From NCBI GenBank assembly GCA_026874595.1, contig JAPPUL010000085.1:62001-126000 (forward strand): DNA of 64,000 nt, read 5' to 3'. How positions within the stretch are numbered: the stretch's first letter is position 1; each line of letters starts with the position of its first letter. The stretch is from Sipunculus nudus (Eukaryota; Annelida; Sipuncula; Golfingiida; Sipunculidae). Made by a program: the position numbers and the translations under genes. Positions 1 to 8,411 of the stretch are shown piece by piece. The notes under the pieces were generated by a model. That model saw only the letters and a program-made list of their open reading frames with translations. It was not told the origin of the DNA and did not search any database.

Positions 1-351
<351 letters not shown>

Positions 352-359
352 TTATAATT

Positions 360-1430
360 TTACATAATCTCATTTTTTTTATTTACTGCTGAGAATACTT
401 CTTTTAATGCACGTAACTTATTCGCATTGCCTACTATACTCTCCTTGATTATATACTCTCCTTCTCCTTTATCATATGAATCTATTATTATTTCTACGCT
501 CTCTTTCTTCTCTTTCTTTAACTCATTCACTAGCTTACTAAAATCTCTATCATTTATTGCCTTCGGCACCTCAAGCCCTTCTACACTCTCAGCTTCAGCA
601 ACACTCGCTTTGGCTATTACTACCTTAGAATGTCGCAGCATCTTACCTTTTAACATATAGCCTGCCTGCCATTCCTTAACTACTGTATCTGTTTTATACT
701 CTACTCCTTTATCTCCATCCACAACCTGTATTGCTTCATGTAATAACGGATCAAACTCTTTGCCTTCTGCTTCTATACGCTCAACTCCATTTGATTCCAT
801 AAACTTACTAAGTTGCTTCCCTATTAGTATAACTCCGTCATACAAGGCTTTATCATCTACATTTGATACATCCACATTCAATGCATTTGTTAAACTATCT
901 GCTACCGGTAACAAATCTTCTAAAAGCTTTTTATTTGCAAGCACTCGATATTCTACACGCTCACGCTCTGTACGCTTTTTGTAATTTTCAAACTCTGCCT
1001 GCTTTCGCCTTAGCATATCCTCTTGATCGCGTATCTGCTTTTCTAGCCTCTCTACCTTCTCCTTATTACTTTTTAGTAAGTTCTCAAGCTTTGAAAGGGC
1101 AACTCCTGTACTGCTCTCACCTCCTAAATCTCCTTTTCGCTCCTTTCTAACAGCTTTCTTCCCCTTATTCGTTATTTCTACCTCTACATTAGAATCTCCC
1201 CCAGCAGACTCCATTTCCTCAGCCCCTCCTCCTTCGCCAAATCTTTTTATAACCTCTTCTAGATTACTTTTTTCCACTGTGCTTATTCCCTCTTTTAAGG
1301 TATATTTTCCATTTTTGTTTATATATAATTTCTCTATAAATTCCTTCTTCTTAATCTCACCCGCTTGCTCAAGCCGATTCAATATTTTTTCAAACTCTTT
1401 TGTACTTTTTGGACTTAGTATATTATTCAT
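360..1430 (-). CDS. grpE: GrpE nucleotide exchange factor with long N- and C-terminal extensions
   Basis: GrpE is the dimeric nucleotide exchange factor of DnaK. The GrpE core covers roughly residues 118-275: a coiled coil (EKQIRDQEDMLRRKQAEFEN), then YKKRTERERVEY, LLPVADSLTNAL and the beta-domain (EFDPLLHEAIQV ... EWQAGYMLKGKMLRHSKVVIAK). At 356 aa the protein is nearly twice the usual 180-200. About 110 residues precede the coiled coil; they are charged and partly low-complexity, with a Gly/Glu stretch near residue 70. About 80 lysine-rich residues follow the core. I recognise no domain in either extension. It is followed closely by dnaK and probably co-transcribed with it from a sigma-70-like promoter near 1610-1638. 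Confidence 0.95.
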   Translation of the reverse strand: MNNILSPKSTKEFEKILNRLEQAGEIKKKEFIEKLYINKNGKYTLKEGISTVEKSNLEEVIKRFGEGGGAEEMESAGGDSNVEVEITNKGKKAVRKERKGDLGGESSTGVALSKLENLLKSNKEKVERLEKQIRDQEDMLRRKQAEFENYKKRTERERVEYRVLANKKLLEDLLPVADSLTNALNVDVSNVDDKALYDGVILIGKQLSKFMESNGVERIEAEGKEFDPLLHEAIQVVDGDKGVEYKTDTVVKEWQAGYMLKGKMLRHSKVVIAKASVAEAESVEGLEVPKAINDRDFSKLVNELKKEKKESVEIIIDSYDKGEGEYIIKESIVGNANKLRALKEVFSAVNKKNEIM

Positions 1431-1609
1431 AATTTCCTCTAGAAATTAATCTATTAAAGCCTTTATTTTCTTTATATAAATTAAAAACCAATAGAAAGCC
1501 TCTTTTTCTCCATGCCATTAAGTTTCTTAACTGTTTTTCACTATGTTTTTATGCGTTATACTCTTTGCATATACAGCTTTGTGGGACTAGTCTAAGCGTT
1601 TTATTAGGA

Positions 1610-1638
1610 TAGATAATAAGATTTTTTTACTTTGTCAA
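1610..1638 (-). promoter_or_regulatory. Predicted sigma-70-type promoter of grpE-dnaK
   Basis: On the minus strand TTGACA (1633-1638) is followed after 17 nt by TATCTA (1610-1615). The 5' leader to grpE would be about 170 nt. The -35 is perfect and the -10 moderate. No heat-shock operator was recognised. Confidence 0.5.
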
Positions 1639-1673
1639 CAATATCGCTTACCTTTTATTTCTTAATTTAAGAC

Positions 1674-1715
1674 AAAAAAAACCGACTTTATAACAAAATA
1701 GCAGTTTATAAAGGT
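1674..1715 (-). terminator. Rho-independent terminator of murG
   Basis: Just past the murG stop, the minus strand can pair ACC-TTTATAA with TTATAAA-(GTC)-GGT across an 11-nt loop, followed by eight T residues. This separates murG from the grpE promoter. Confidence 0.65.
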
Positions 1716-1728
1716 AATTAGAATCCGC

Positions 1729-2829
1729 TCATATTGATAGTATAACTTGCTTTATTCTCTCATTTGCACCCATTTCACACCGATTTATACCAATTGTCTT
1801 ATTTCTTCCTCTTTCTAACATCATAAGTATTTCATCCCTAAGCAAACCCTTTGTTAAATCCTTTTCCTCAATTATCTTTGCAAGGCCCTCCTCTTCCAAG
1901 TATTTTGCGTTATGATATTGTTCGTTTCCTACTGCTATTGCAAGAGGTATTAAAATTGATGGTATATTAAAGGCTTTAGCCTCATGTACTGTCCCTGCTC
2001 CAGATCGCCCTATAAGCAAATCGCAACTTGATAATATATTCTTTAATTCTAAAGCGTATATAAAATCTCTTATTACATAACGGTCTTTGCGTACTAAGCC
2101 TTCTCGCTTACTACTAAGCTCTTTAAAATCATCATGCAGCTTGCTACGTCCACATTGATGAATTATACTACAATGTTCAAGTAATTCTTCTAAAAGCTCG
2201 CCTATAACCATGTTTACCCTGTGAGAACCTTGTGAACCGCCAGTTATGTAGATTAATGGTAACTTTCTCCCATGAGCATCCTCCTCTTTAATCTCAAATT
2301 GCTTATAAAGTTCATCTTTACTCCCTCCTAGTATCTCTTCTCTAAGCGGTTGGCCTGTATGAATTACCTTCTCATTTGCAAAATATTTTGCCGAAGACAA
2401 AAACGCTACTAATACCTTCTTTGCAAAATAACCTCCTATTCTATTTGCAAGGCCTACCAAAACTGTTTGTTCGTGGATTATTATCGGTATGTTTAATGTT
2501 TTTGCTGCAAGTACTACCGGTACTGAGACATATCCTCCTGTACTAAACACTACACTTGGCTTAAAATTACTTAGAATCTTAATAGAATGTAAATAGCCAT
2601 GCAACACCTTGAATATATCTACAAAGTTCTTAAATGAGAAATACCTTCTTAGCTTGCCGGTTGTTATGCTTCTATAACTTACTATATTCCCCATCAAGTC
2701 CCTTTCTAAGCCATATTTGCTACCTATGTATAAGATGTTGTTTTTATCTTCTTTTGTTAAGCTTTTGCATACTGCTAATGCCGTTATTGTGTGTCCACCT
2801 GTTCCGCCGCCTGTCATTACTATTTTCAT
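1729..2829 (-). CDS. murG: MurG, UDP-GlcNAc:lipid I N-acetylglucosaminyltransferase
   Basis: MurG adds GlcNAc to lipid I to make lipid II at the inner face of the cytoplasmic membrane, the last cytoplasmic step of peptidoglycan synthesis. The 366-aa length is normal. The N-terminal Rossmann motif TGGGTGGH lies at residues 6-13. It is followed by IIHEQ, the hinge/UDP-GlcNAc region ITGGSQGS, and the nucleotide-sugar site GRSGAGTVHEAKAFNIPSIL with NEQYHNA. The gene stands alone between the divergent PPC lipoprotein gene and grpE and has its own terminator. Confidence 0.97.
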   Translation of the reverse strand: MKIVMTGGGTGGHTITALAVCKSLTKEDKNNILYIGSKYGLERDLMGNIVSYRSITTGKLRRYFSFKNFVDIFKVLHGYLHSIKILSNFKPSVVFSTGGYVSVPVVLAAKTLNIPIIIHEQTVLVGLANRIGGYFAKKVLVAFLSSAKYFANEKVIHTGQPLREEILGGSKDELYKQFEIKEEDAHGRKLPLIYITGGSQGSHRVNMVIGELLEELLEHCSIIHQCGRSKLHDDFKELSSKREGLVRKDRYVIRDFIYALELKNILSSCDLLIGRSGAGTVHEAKAFNIPSILIPLAIAVGNEQYHNAKYLEEEGLAKIIEEKDLTKGLLRDEILMMLERGRNKTIGINRCEMGANERIKQVILSI

Positions 2830-2983
2830 TTCTTTACTATTAGTTCCTTAATATATTATATATTCACTTTGACTATTCGTTTATTATAAAGTATCTTGTC
2901 TTTTTTATATTTTATTTTTTTTTATGCTTTTTATTTGCTCTTTTGAAATATTAAGCTTCTATATAGTTTATTGAGAGTTCATT

Positions 2984-4915
2984 GTGGCTGCCTTCTTTAA
3001 GAATATTATTTATAACTTAAGCAAAAAGACATATCTAAAACTTTTAATCTCTTTAATCTATTTGAGCTTTGCTTTAATTAATTGTAATCAAAATAATGTC
3101 TTTTACGAAGAAGAACCTAATTCTCTACTTAAAAATGCAACACCCATTAAAATAAATAAGCCCATTAGAGGAAACTTTGACTCTTTAAATGATAAAGATA
3201 CTTTTGTTTTAAACCTTGAAAAGCTAAACTCTCCTGCTGCATTTAATATCACTTTGTCAAGTACTCAAGATTATGATACCCAAATTACTTTATATGAGGG
3301 TAATACGATTATTAAAACTGTTGATGATAACAGGAAAAATTCTATTGAACAACTAAATAACATTATCTTGAAAAATAAAATATATTACATCCTAATTAGC
3401 ATAAGCGACTTGCAGACTTCTATTCATAAAGCTAATTTACAAAACATTAAAAAAAGCAATTTCCCGTCAAGTAACTATACTCTAAGTATAACTCCTCAAG
3501 ATATTAGCATGTTTTACGAACAAGAACCTAATGACTCTTTCCTATATGCTAACAAAATAGAACTTGATAAGTTTATTGAAGGCTCTTTTATCCCTTTTTA
3601 CAATAAAGCAAGCTCTAATACAAAATTCCCTTATAAGCATTCTATTGACAAAATCTTTCAAAACCTTGACTTAGATTGGTACTACTTTGACTTAGGTGAT
3701 GAGAGCTTAAAAGTATCTATCATTTTAGATGGCAAACCCTTTATTGACGCTATACTTGCTATATATGCTGAGGACTTTTATCGTGTTATTGACAGTCGTA
3801 AGGCAGGTTTTGGCGAGCGCATTGATAATCTTGCGCTTAAACCTAATAAGCGTTATTATATTGTCGTTGCCGGGGTGCCGCACGCTTATAAGTACAATTT
3901 GGAGGAAGATTTTATTTATCGTCTATCCATTAAAAGCATTTTATCCTCTAAAGACCAAGCCTTTGAATCCGAGATTAATAACTCCCTTGAGAAGGCAAAC
4001 ATAATTAACATTAACGACTACAAAAGCATTAAAGGGACTTTGAGCACTATAGATGATAATGACTATTTTATATTACATATCAAAAAAAACAAATCCCATA
4101 ATAGCAAAGATAAAGATAGTGATATTGCTTCTTTTAAAGGTAAGCTTAATACTAAAGAACTTAATAAACAAAAGATTCCTAAAAGACTAAAAGAACTTAT
4201 TGTAAACCCTCCTCCAATTGAATATATACTTCCAAATAGGCTTTCAACAACCACGTATAGCCTTTTTGCATCGCTTTCAGGCGTTGATGGCGTTGATATT
4301 GCTTTACTTATATTTGACGTTTCTGGTAAGCTTTTAAGAGTTTATGATAACAATGGGGTTGGGGAGGGCGAGAATATTAATACTTTTAGTACTAACGCTC
4401 TTAAGAGTATAATATTTTGCGTTAGAGGTTCAGTTCATAACACTTCTTACAATTATAAAAAACCTTATGTTTTAAAAGTCGAACTTAGAAAAGTGCTTAA
4501 CAATTACGAGCTTGAGCCTAATGACATAAAACATAAGATAAATAAAATACATCCCAACAAAATGATTTATGGATACATAAACCCCAGCAACAAAAACCCT
4601 ATGCAGCATAATGATATTGACTTCTTTGAAGCTAAGTTACAAGGTAATAGAAAATATCAAGTTGTTTTTGTCTCTCCTAATGATATGAGTGCTCTTTTAT
4701 CTATTTATTATAAGGATGGCAGGATCGTCGAAGAATTTCCTAGCATGAAATCTATAAATGGGAAGATTAAAAGACAAATACTTAAAACTCCTCATATCCC
4801 ATTTGACCCCATGTCTAACATTTATAATATCAAAATAGAATCAGAATTTGCAAGTAGTGGCAACTCTAATATACCCTATAGGTTTACGATAAAAGAGCTG
4901 CCCCAAGAAAATTAA
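2984..4915 (+). CDS. Putative lipoprotein with four PPC-type beta-sandwich domains
   Basis: The 643-aa product begins at a GTG preceded by a weak GAGAG. It has a signal segment ending LSFALINC (Cys34), a plausible lipobox. Four segments resemble bacterial pre-peptidase C-terminal (PPC) domains. Each opens with E-x-E-P/I-N-(D/S)-x2-x-A and continues to a (D)DxDxF/Y strand: EEEPNSLLKNA near residue 43, EQEPNDSFLYA near 182, ESEINNSLEKA near 330, and ELEPND near 512. PPC domains normally accompany secreted peptidases, but no catalytic domain is present. The protein is probably envelope-anchored and of unknown role. It is convergent with glnA, leaving 24 bp between the stops. Confidence 0.8.
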   Translation: MAAFFKNIIYNLSKKTYLKLLISLIYLSFALINCNQNNVFYEEEPNSLLKNATPIKINKPIRGNFDSLNDKDTFVLNLEKLNSPAAFNITLSSTQDYDTQITLYEGNTIIKTVDDNRKNSIEQLNNIILKNKIYYILISISDLQTSIHKANLQNIKKSNFPSSNYTLSITPQDISMFYEQEPNDSFLYANKIELDKFIEGSFIPFYNKASSNTKFPYKHSIDKIFQNLDLDWYYFDLGDESLKVSIILDGKPFIDAILAIYAEDFYRVIDSRKAGFGERIDNLALKPNKRYYIVVAGVPHAYKYNLEEDFIYRLSIKSILSSKDQAFESEINNSLEKANIININDYKSIKGTLSTIDDNDYFILHIKKNKSHNSKDKDSDIASFKGKLNTKELNKQKIPKRLKELIVNPPPIEYILPNRLSTTTYSLFASLSGVDGVDIALLIFDVSGKLLRVYDNNGVGEGENINTFSTNALKSIIFCVRGSVHNTSYNYKKPYVLKVELRKVLNNYELEPNDIKHKINKIHPNKMIYGYINPSNKNPMQHNDIDFFEAKLQGNRKYQVVFVSPNDMSALLSIYYKDGRIVEEFPSMKSINGKIKRQILKTPHIPFDPMSNIYNIKIESEFASSGNSNIPYRFTIKELPQEN

Positions 4916-4939
4916 TACGACTCCTTGCTTAAATGTCCT

Positions 4940-6370
4940 TTAAATGTCATAGTACAAAGCAAATTCATAAGGATGCGGTCTTAAATCAAGTTGTTTTACC
5001 TCTGAGTTCATCTTATACTCTATCCAAGACTCAATAACATCCTCAGTAAATACATTGCCTTTAAGCAAGAATTGATGATCCTTTTCAAGTGACTGTAGTG
5101 CCTCAGAAAGACTTGCTGGAGTACTTTCTACTTTAGCAAGCTCCTCAACTGGCAAATCATATATATCCGTATCTAGTGGTTCACCTGGGTCTATCTTATT
5201 TTGTATACCATCAAGACCTGCCATAAGCATAGCTGACATCGCAAAATATGGATTAGAACTTGGGTCTGGGTATCTTACTTCTATTCTTTTAGCCTTTGGA
5301 CTTGGAGAATACATCGGTATCCTTATTGCTGCACTTCGGTTTCTTGATGAGTATGCTAGATTTATAGGTGCTTCAAAGCCCGGGATAAGGCGTCTGTATG
5401 AATTTGTTGTTGGATTGGTAAACGCTGTTAGGGCCCTGGAGTGTTTTAATATTCCACCTATATAGTAAAGACCAAGCTCGCTTAAGCCTGCATAATCATC
5501 TCCTGCAAAGAGCGGTTTACCATCACTCCATAACGATTGATGCGTATGCATTCCTGTACCATTATCTGCAAACATTGGCTTTGGCATGAAGGTAACTGTT
5601 TTACCATTACGTCGTGCCACGTTCTTTACCACGTATTTATATATTAGTAAATCATCTGCCATGTTTACTAATGTATTATATACCATAGATATCTCAGATT
5701 GCCCGCCTGTTGCCACTTCATGATGATGTGCTTCTATCTTTATTCCAAGGTCCATTAGCACCAACGACATCTCACTCCTAAGGTCTTGATGCGTATCCAT
5801 TGGCGGTACCGGGAAATATCCTTCCTTATGGCGTATCTTATATCCTTTATTACCACCTTCCTCACGACGCCCTGTATTCCATGCCGCCTCATCTGAATCT
5901 ATATGATAATAACCCTCTTTTGAGCTTTGGTCAAATCTTACATCATCGAATATGAAAAACTCCGCCTCCGGTCCAAAATATGCTGTGTCTGCTATTCCCG
6001 TTGACTTTAAGTATTCTTCTGCTTTTAATGCTATATTTCTTGGGTCTTTTGAATACCTTTCTCCTGTTACTGGGTCCTTTATACTTGTTACCATTACTAA
6101 TGTTTTATCTTTCATGAACGGATCTATAAACGCTCTAGTTGGATCTGGTATTATTAGCATGTCACTTTCATTTATCGCCTGCCAGCCCCTTATTGAACTG
6201 CCGTCAAAGCCTAAGCCCTCCTCAAATACACTCTCTGTTATGATTGATGACGGAAATGTACAGTGTTGCCATAATCCAGGAAAATCCATGAAGCGAAGAT
6301 CTACCATCTTTACATCTTCTTTCTTTATGTATTCTACTACCTCTTGTGCCGTTTTCCCTCGTAAAATCAT
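4940..6370 (-). CDS. glnA: Glutamine synthetase, type I
   Basis: This enzyme makes glutamine from glutamate, ammonia and ATP in the cytoplasm, as a dodecamer. The 476-aa length fits GSI. Seen motifs are FDGSSIRGW, the metal-site EAEFFIFD, the ATP-site region [35 protein letters not shown] and [23 protein letters not shown]. The C-terminal DIYDLP matches the adenylylation loop of GSI-beta enzymes (Tyr in NLYDLP in E. coli), so covalent regulation is possible, although no adenylyltransferase gene is in the window. It has a very strong ribosome site (AAGGAGGAG) and a long leader with two possible RNA stems. Confidence 0.97.
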   Translation of the reverse strand: MILRGKTAQEVVEYIKKEDVKMVDLRFMDFPGLWQHCTFPSSIITESVFEEGLGFDGSSIRGWQAINESDMLIIPDPTRAFIDPFMKDKTLVMVTSIKDPVTGERYSKDPRNIALKAEEYLKSTGIADTAYFGPEAEFFIFDDVRFDQSSKEGYYHIDSDEAAWNTGRREEGGNKGYKIRHKEGYFPVPPMDTHQDLRSEMSLVLMDLGIKIEAHHHEVATGGQSEISMVYNTLVNMADDLLIYKYVVKNVARRNGKTVTFMPKPMFADNGTGMHTHQSLWSDGKPLFAGDDYAGLSELGLYYIGGILKHSRALTAFTNPTTNSYRRLIPGFEAPINLAYSSRNRSAAIRIPMYSPSPKAKRIEVRYPDPSSNPYFAMSAMLMAGLDGIQNKIDPGEPLDTDIYDLPVEELAKVESTPASLSEALQSLEKDHQFLLKGNVFTEDVIESWIEYKMNSEVKQLDLRPHPYEFALYYDI

Positions 6371-6740
6371 TTATCTCCTCCTTTTCAAACTTTATAAATT
6401 TTAGTAAAATATTCCAGTTTCCTTATCCCATATTTTTCCTTATCCCATATTTTACAAACTAAGACTATATCTAAAAACTCTAGCTTAATATATTATTAGG
6501 TCTCACTCTCTTGACGAGCCCTATATCACAATACCTAATACTCTGATAACTCTTTTTTGTTTTGAAATTATCTTTTACTTTTTTTTAAGACTTGCTGTCT
6601 CTCTTGTTAAAGGACTTTCGCCTCACTCATCATGCGCACTCATTCTGCTCACGGTAGGACCCCTCTTTAACATCGTATACTCTCTTAGGTAAAATGTTAC
6701 TATAAAAATAGTTTTTTGACAAGCTAATTTATACTTTTTT
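6371..6740 (-). promoter_or_regulatory. glnA leader: promoter plus two structured elements
   Basis: This 370-bp gene-free stretch lies upstream of glnA. A promoter-like TTGTCA (6717-6722), 17 nt and TAACAT (6694-6699) reads toward glnA, giving a leader of about 320 nt. In it, two long-range stems are possible on the minus strand: GTTAAAG/CTTTAAC (6665-6671 with 6606-6612), enclosing a GC-richer core with repeated (A/G)TGAGTG; and TATTAGGT/ACCTAATA (6533-6540 with 6494-6501), also enclosing a GTGAG-bearing core. The 16-mer CCTTATCCCATATTTT occurs twice near 6421-6455. I could not match this to a riboswitch class that I can recall. Confidence 0.45.
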
Positions 6741-7403
6741 CTAGCCCTCTGTCTTATATCTTTTTAAGATTCTTAATATACCTTCAGTAAGCTCTTCTTC
6801 AGAAACATCAGATATACCCCCAACACCGCCTAATCCTCCTAACCCCTTTACAAAATTATATGCCGCCTCCCAAAAACTTACCTTCTTATCTCTTCCCAAT
6901 AACTCATTATATTCTACCCTGTGTTCTTTGAAGAATTTTAAAAGCACCTTATATTCCCGCTCATAACGCTTTATGAAATCATCTCGTATCTTCTTTCCCA
7001 CTATAGGCGCATTCCCATAGGTATAGTATGACATTATTATTTCACCTTCTACAACATAACTTGATGGAAACGAAATCTCACTACAAACTACACTCGCATC
7101 GTTATATAATATCCTAGCCCTTTTGCAAGATTCTACTATCTCTTTATTCTTAACTCTATCTGATGTTGCCACTATACACAATCCTACCCCCACAAGATCA
7201 CCTTTCGTATACTCGCGCTCCTCATAACATATTCTTTTTTTATCTAGATATACTCTAAGCTCTTCTCTTAATGCTTTTGATACTACCTTAAGCTCTTTTG
7301 TATAGTCAGTTATATTCTTTATCCGACGGTAGGCAACCACTCCTCCCCCTACTACCAATACTCGCTTCCCTTCTATATTTAATAAGATCGGTAAATAGCT
7401 CAT
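6741..7403 (-). CDS. Met8/CysG-N-type precorrin-2 dehydrogenase / sirohydrochlorin ferrochelatase
   Basis: Proteins of this family oxidise precorrin-2 with NAD and insert iron to give sirohaem. The 220-aa protein starts LPILLNIEGKRVLVVGGGVVAYRRI, where GxGxxA-like GGGVVA is the NAD-binding loop. It continues with VATSDRVKN and a dimerisation/catalytic part (NDASVVCSEISFPSSYV, where families usually have N-D.....F..PA). The C-terminal third is less conserved and includes a Gly-rich stretch. No other sirohaem or cobalamin gene is nearby, so the final product is uncertain. It follows the PHP gene on the same strand; four 13-bp repeats lie just upstream of its start. Confidence 0.85.
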   Translation of the reverse strand: MSYLPILLNIEGKRVLVVGGGVVAYRRIKNITDYTKELKVVSKALREELRVYLDKKRICYEEREYTKGDLVGVGLCIVATSDRVKNKEIVESCKRARILYNDASVVCSEISFPSSYVVEGEIIMSYYTYGNAPIVGKKIRDDFIKRYEREYKVLLKFFKEHRVEYNELLGRDKKVSFWEAAYNFVKGLGGLGGVGGISDVSEEELTEGILRILKRYKTEG

Positions 7404-7410
7404 CCTTACT

Positions 7411-7462
7411 TTCTTTTAATTAGTTCTTTTAATTAGTTCTTTTAATTAGTTCGCCTAATTAG
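7411..7462. repeat. 13-bp tandem repeat (TTCTTTTAATTAG), four units
   Basis: Three exact units and one variant (TTCGCCTAATTAG) fill the gap between the met8-like gene and the PHP gene, 8 bp upstream of the met8-like start. Confidence 0.9.
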
Positions 7463-7486
7463 TTCCCCAAGTACAATAACTCCATT

Positions 7487-8332
7487 CTATCTAAATAACT
7501 CTTCCAAATATTTATAAGGTATCTTATAACGACCATTTCGACCACTGCCAAGCTTTATGTCAGGCTTTATATCTCCATGAAAATCACTACCCCCTGTTAC
7601 ACATAACCCATTTTCTGCCGCCATACTCAAAAACTCTTTTACTTCCCCTTCTCCGTGTTCTGGATGGTATACTTCAAGCCCTTTTAAGCCTGCTTGCTTA
7701 AGCTCTTTTACAAAACCATTAAACCCCTCCTCCCCAAGCCGCTGTTTTACGTAGATTGGATGCGCAAGTACTGCATGTCCTCCATAATTCAGTATGAGCT
7801 TTATTGCTTCCTTTGGGCTCATGTCTTCTTTCTTTACAAAACATTTTCCCCCCTCCGATAAATACTCTCTGAATACCTCTTTAATATCTTTTGCATAGCC
7901 AAGCCGAACTAACGCTCTTGCTATATGAGGGCGCGTTATCGCAAGACCCTTTGCCTCTAACTTTATATCACATAACCTTATTTCTATCCCAAGCTCATTT
8001 AATCTCTTTACTATCTCTTTATTCCTCTTATCCCTTACTTCTTGCACCAATAAAAGCTCTTTTGACAAAGATTCACTCTTATAATCTATTCCATAACCAA
8101 GTATATGGACATCACCATTATAATAACTACTTAACTCAATTCCTGCTATAACCTCAACCCCTTGACGCTTCCCTTCATTCACTGCTTCTTCTATTCCTTC
8201 TATTGTATCGTGATCTGTTATTGCTATTGCCTTAAGACCTTCTCGTTTTGCAAGCCTTATAAGCTCCTCAGGACATAAACTACCATCTGAGACCGTCGTA
8301 TGACAATGTAAATCTATTCTTTCTTGCTCCAT
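7487..8332 (-). CDS. PHP-domain phosphoesterase (TrpH/RNase AM-like)
   Basis: The 281-aa protein is a stand-alone PHP-fold metal-dependent phosphoesterase. Visible metal ligands are DLHCHTTVSDGS at residues 8-19, AITDHDTIEG near 37, VIAGIELSSY near 60, HAVLAHP near 190 and GGSDFHGD near 247. These are the conserved His/Asp/Glu blocks of the family that includes E. coli YciV/TrpH, which hydrolyses 3',5'-bisphosphonucleotides and trims RNA 5' ends. Its substrate here is inferred from family membership only. The leader carries a tetranucleotide microsatellite. Confidence 0.9.
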   Translation of the reverse strand: MEQERIDLHCHTTVSDGSLCPEELIRLAKREGLKAIAITDHDTIEGIEEAVNEGKRQGVEVIAGIELSSYYNGDVHILGYGIDYKSESLSKELLLVQEVRDKRNKEIVKRLNELGIEIRLCDIKLEAKGLAITRPHIARALVRLGYAKDIKEVFREYLSEGGKCFVKKEDMSPKEAIKLILNYGGHAVLAHPIYVKQRLGEEGFNGFVKELKQAGLKGLEVYHPEHGEGEVKEFLSMAAENGLCVTGGSDFHGDIKPDIKLGSGRNGRYKIPYKYLEELFR

Positions 8333-8333
8333 T

Positions 8334-8402
8334 ATCTATCTCATTTATCTATTCATTTATCTATTCATTTATCTATCTATCTATCTATTTATCTATCTAT
8401 TA
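8334..8402. repeat. (TCTA)n-type tetranucleotide repeat upstream of the PHP gene
   Basis: About 70 bp of TCTA units, interrupted by TTCATTTA, fill the gap between the HD-GYP-like gene and the PHP gene. Several ATG codons in the repeat open only very short frames. Confidence 0.9.
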
Positions 8403-8411
8403 AAGCAGCAT

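Noticed and set aside
1431-1728. CIRCE heat-shock operator before grpE-dnaK
   Set aside because: No TTAGCACTC-N9-GAGTGCTAA-like inverted repeat is present in the region.
6494-6671. tRNA, 4.5S RNA, RNase P RNA or a known glutamine riboswitch in the glnA leader
   Set aside because: No cloverleaf, SRP loop motif or P4 core was seen; GAGGCGAAAGTCC resembles an RNase P motif only in a few bases.
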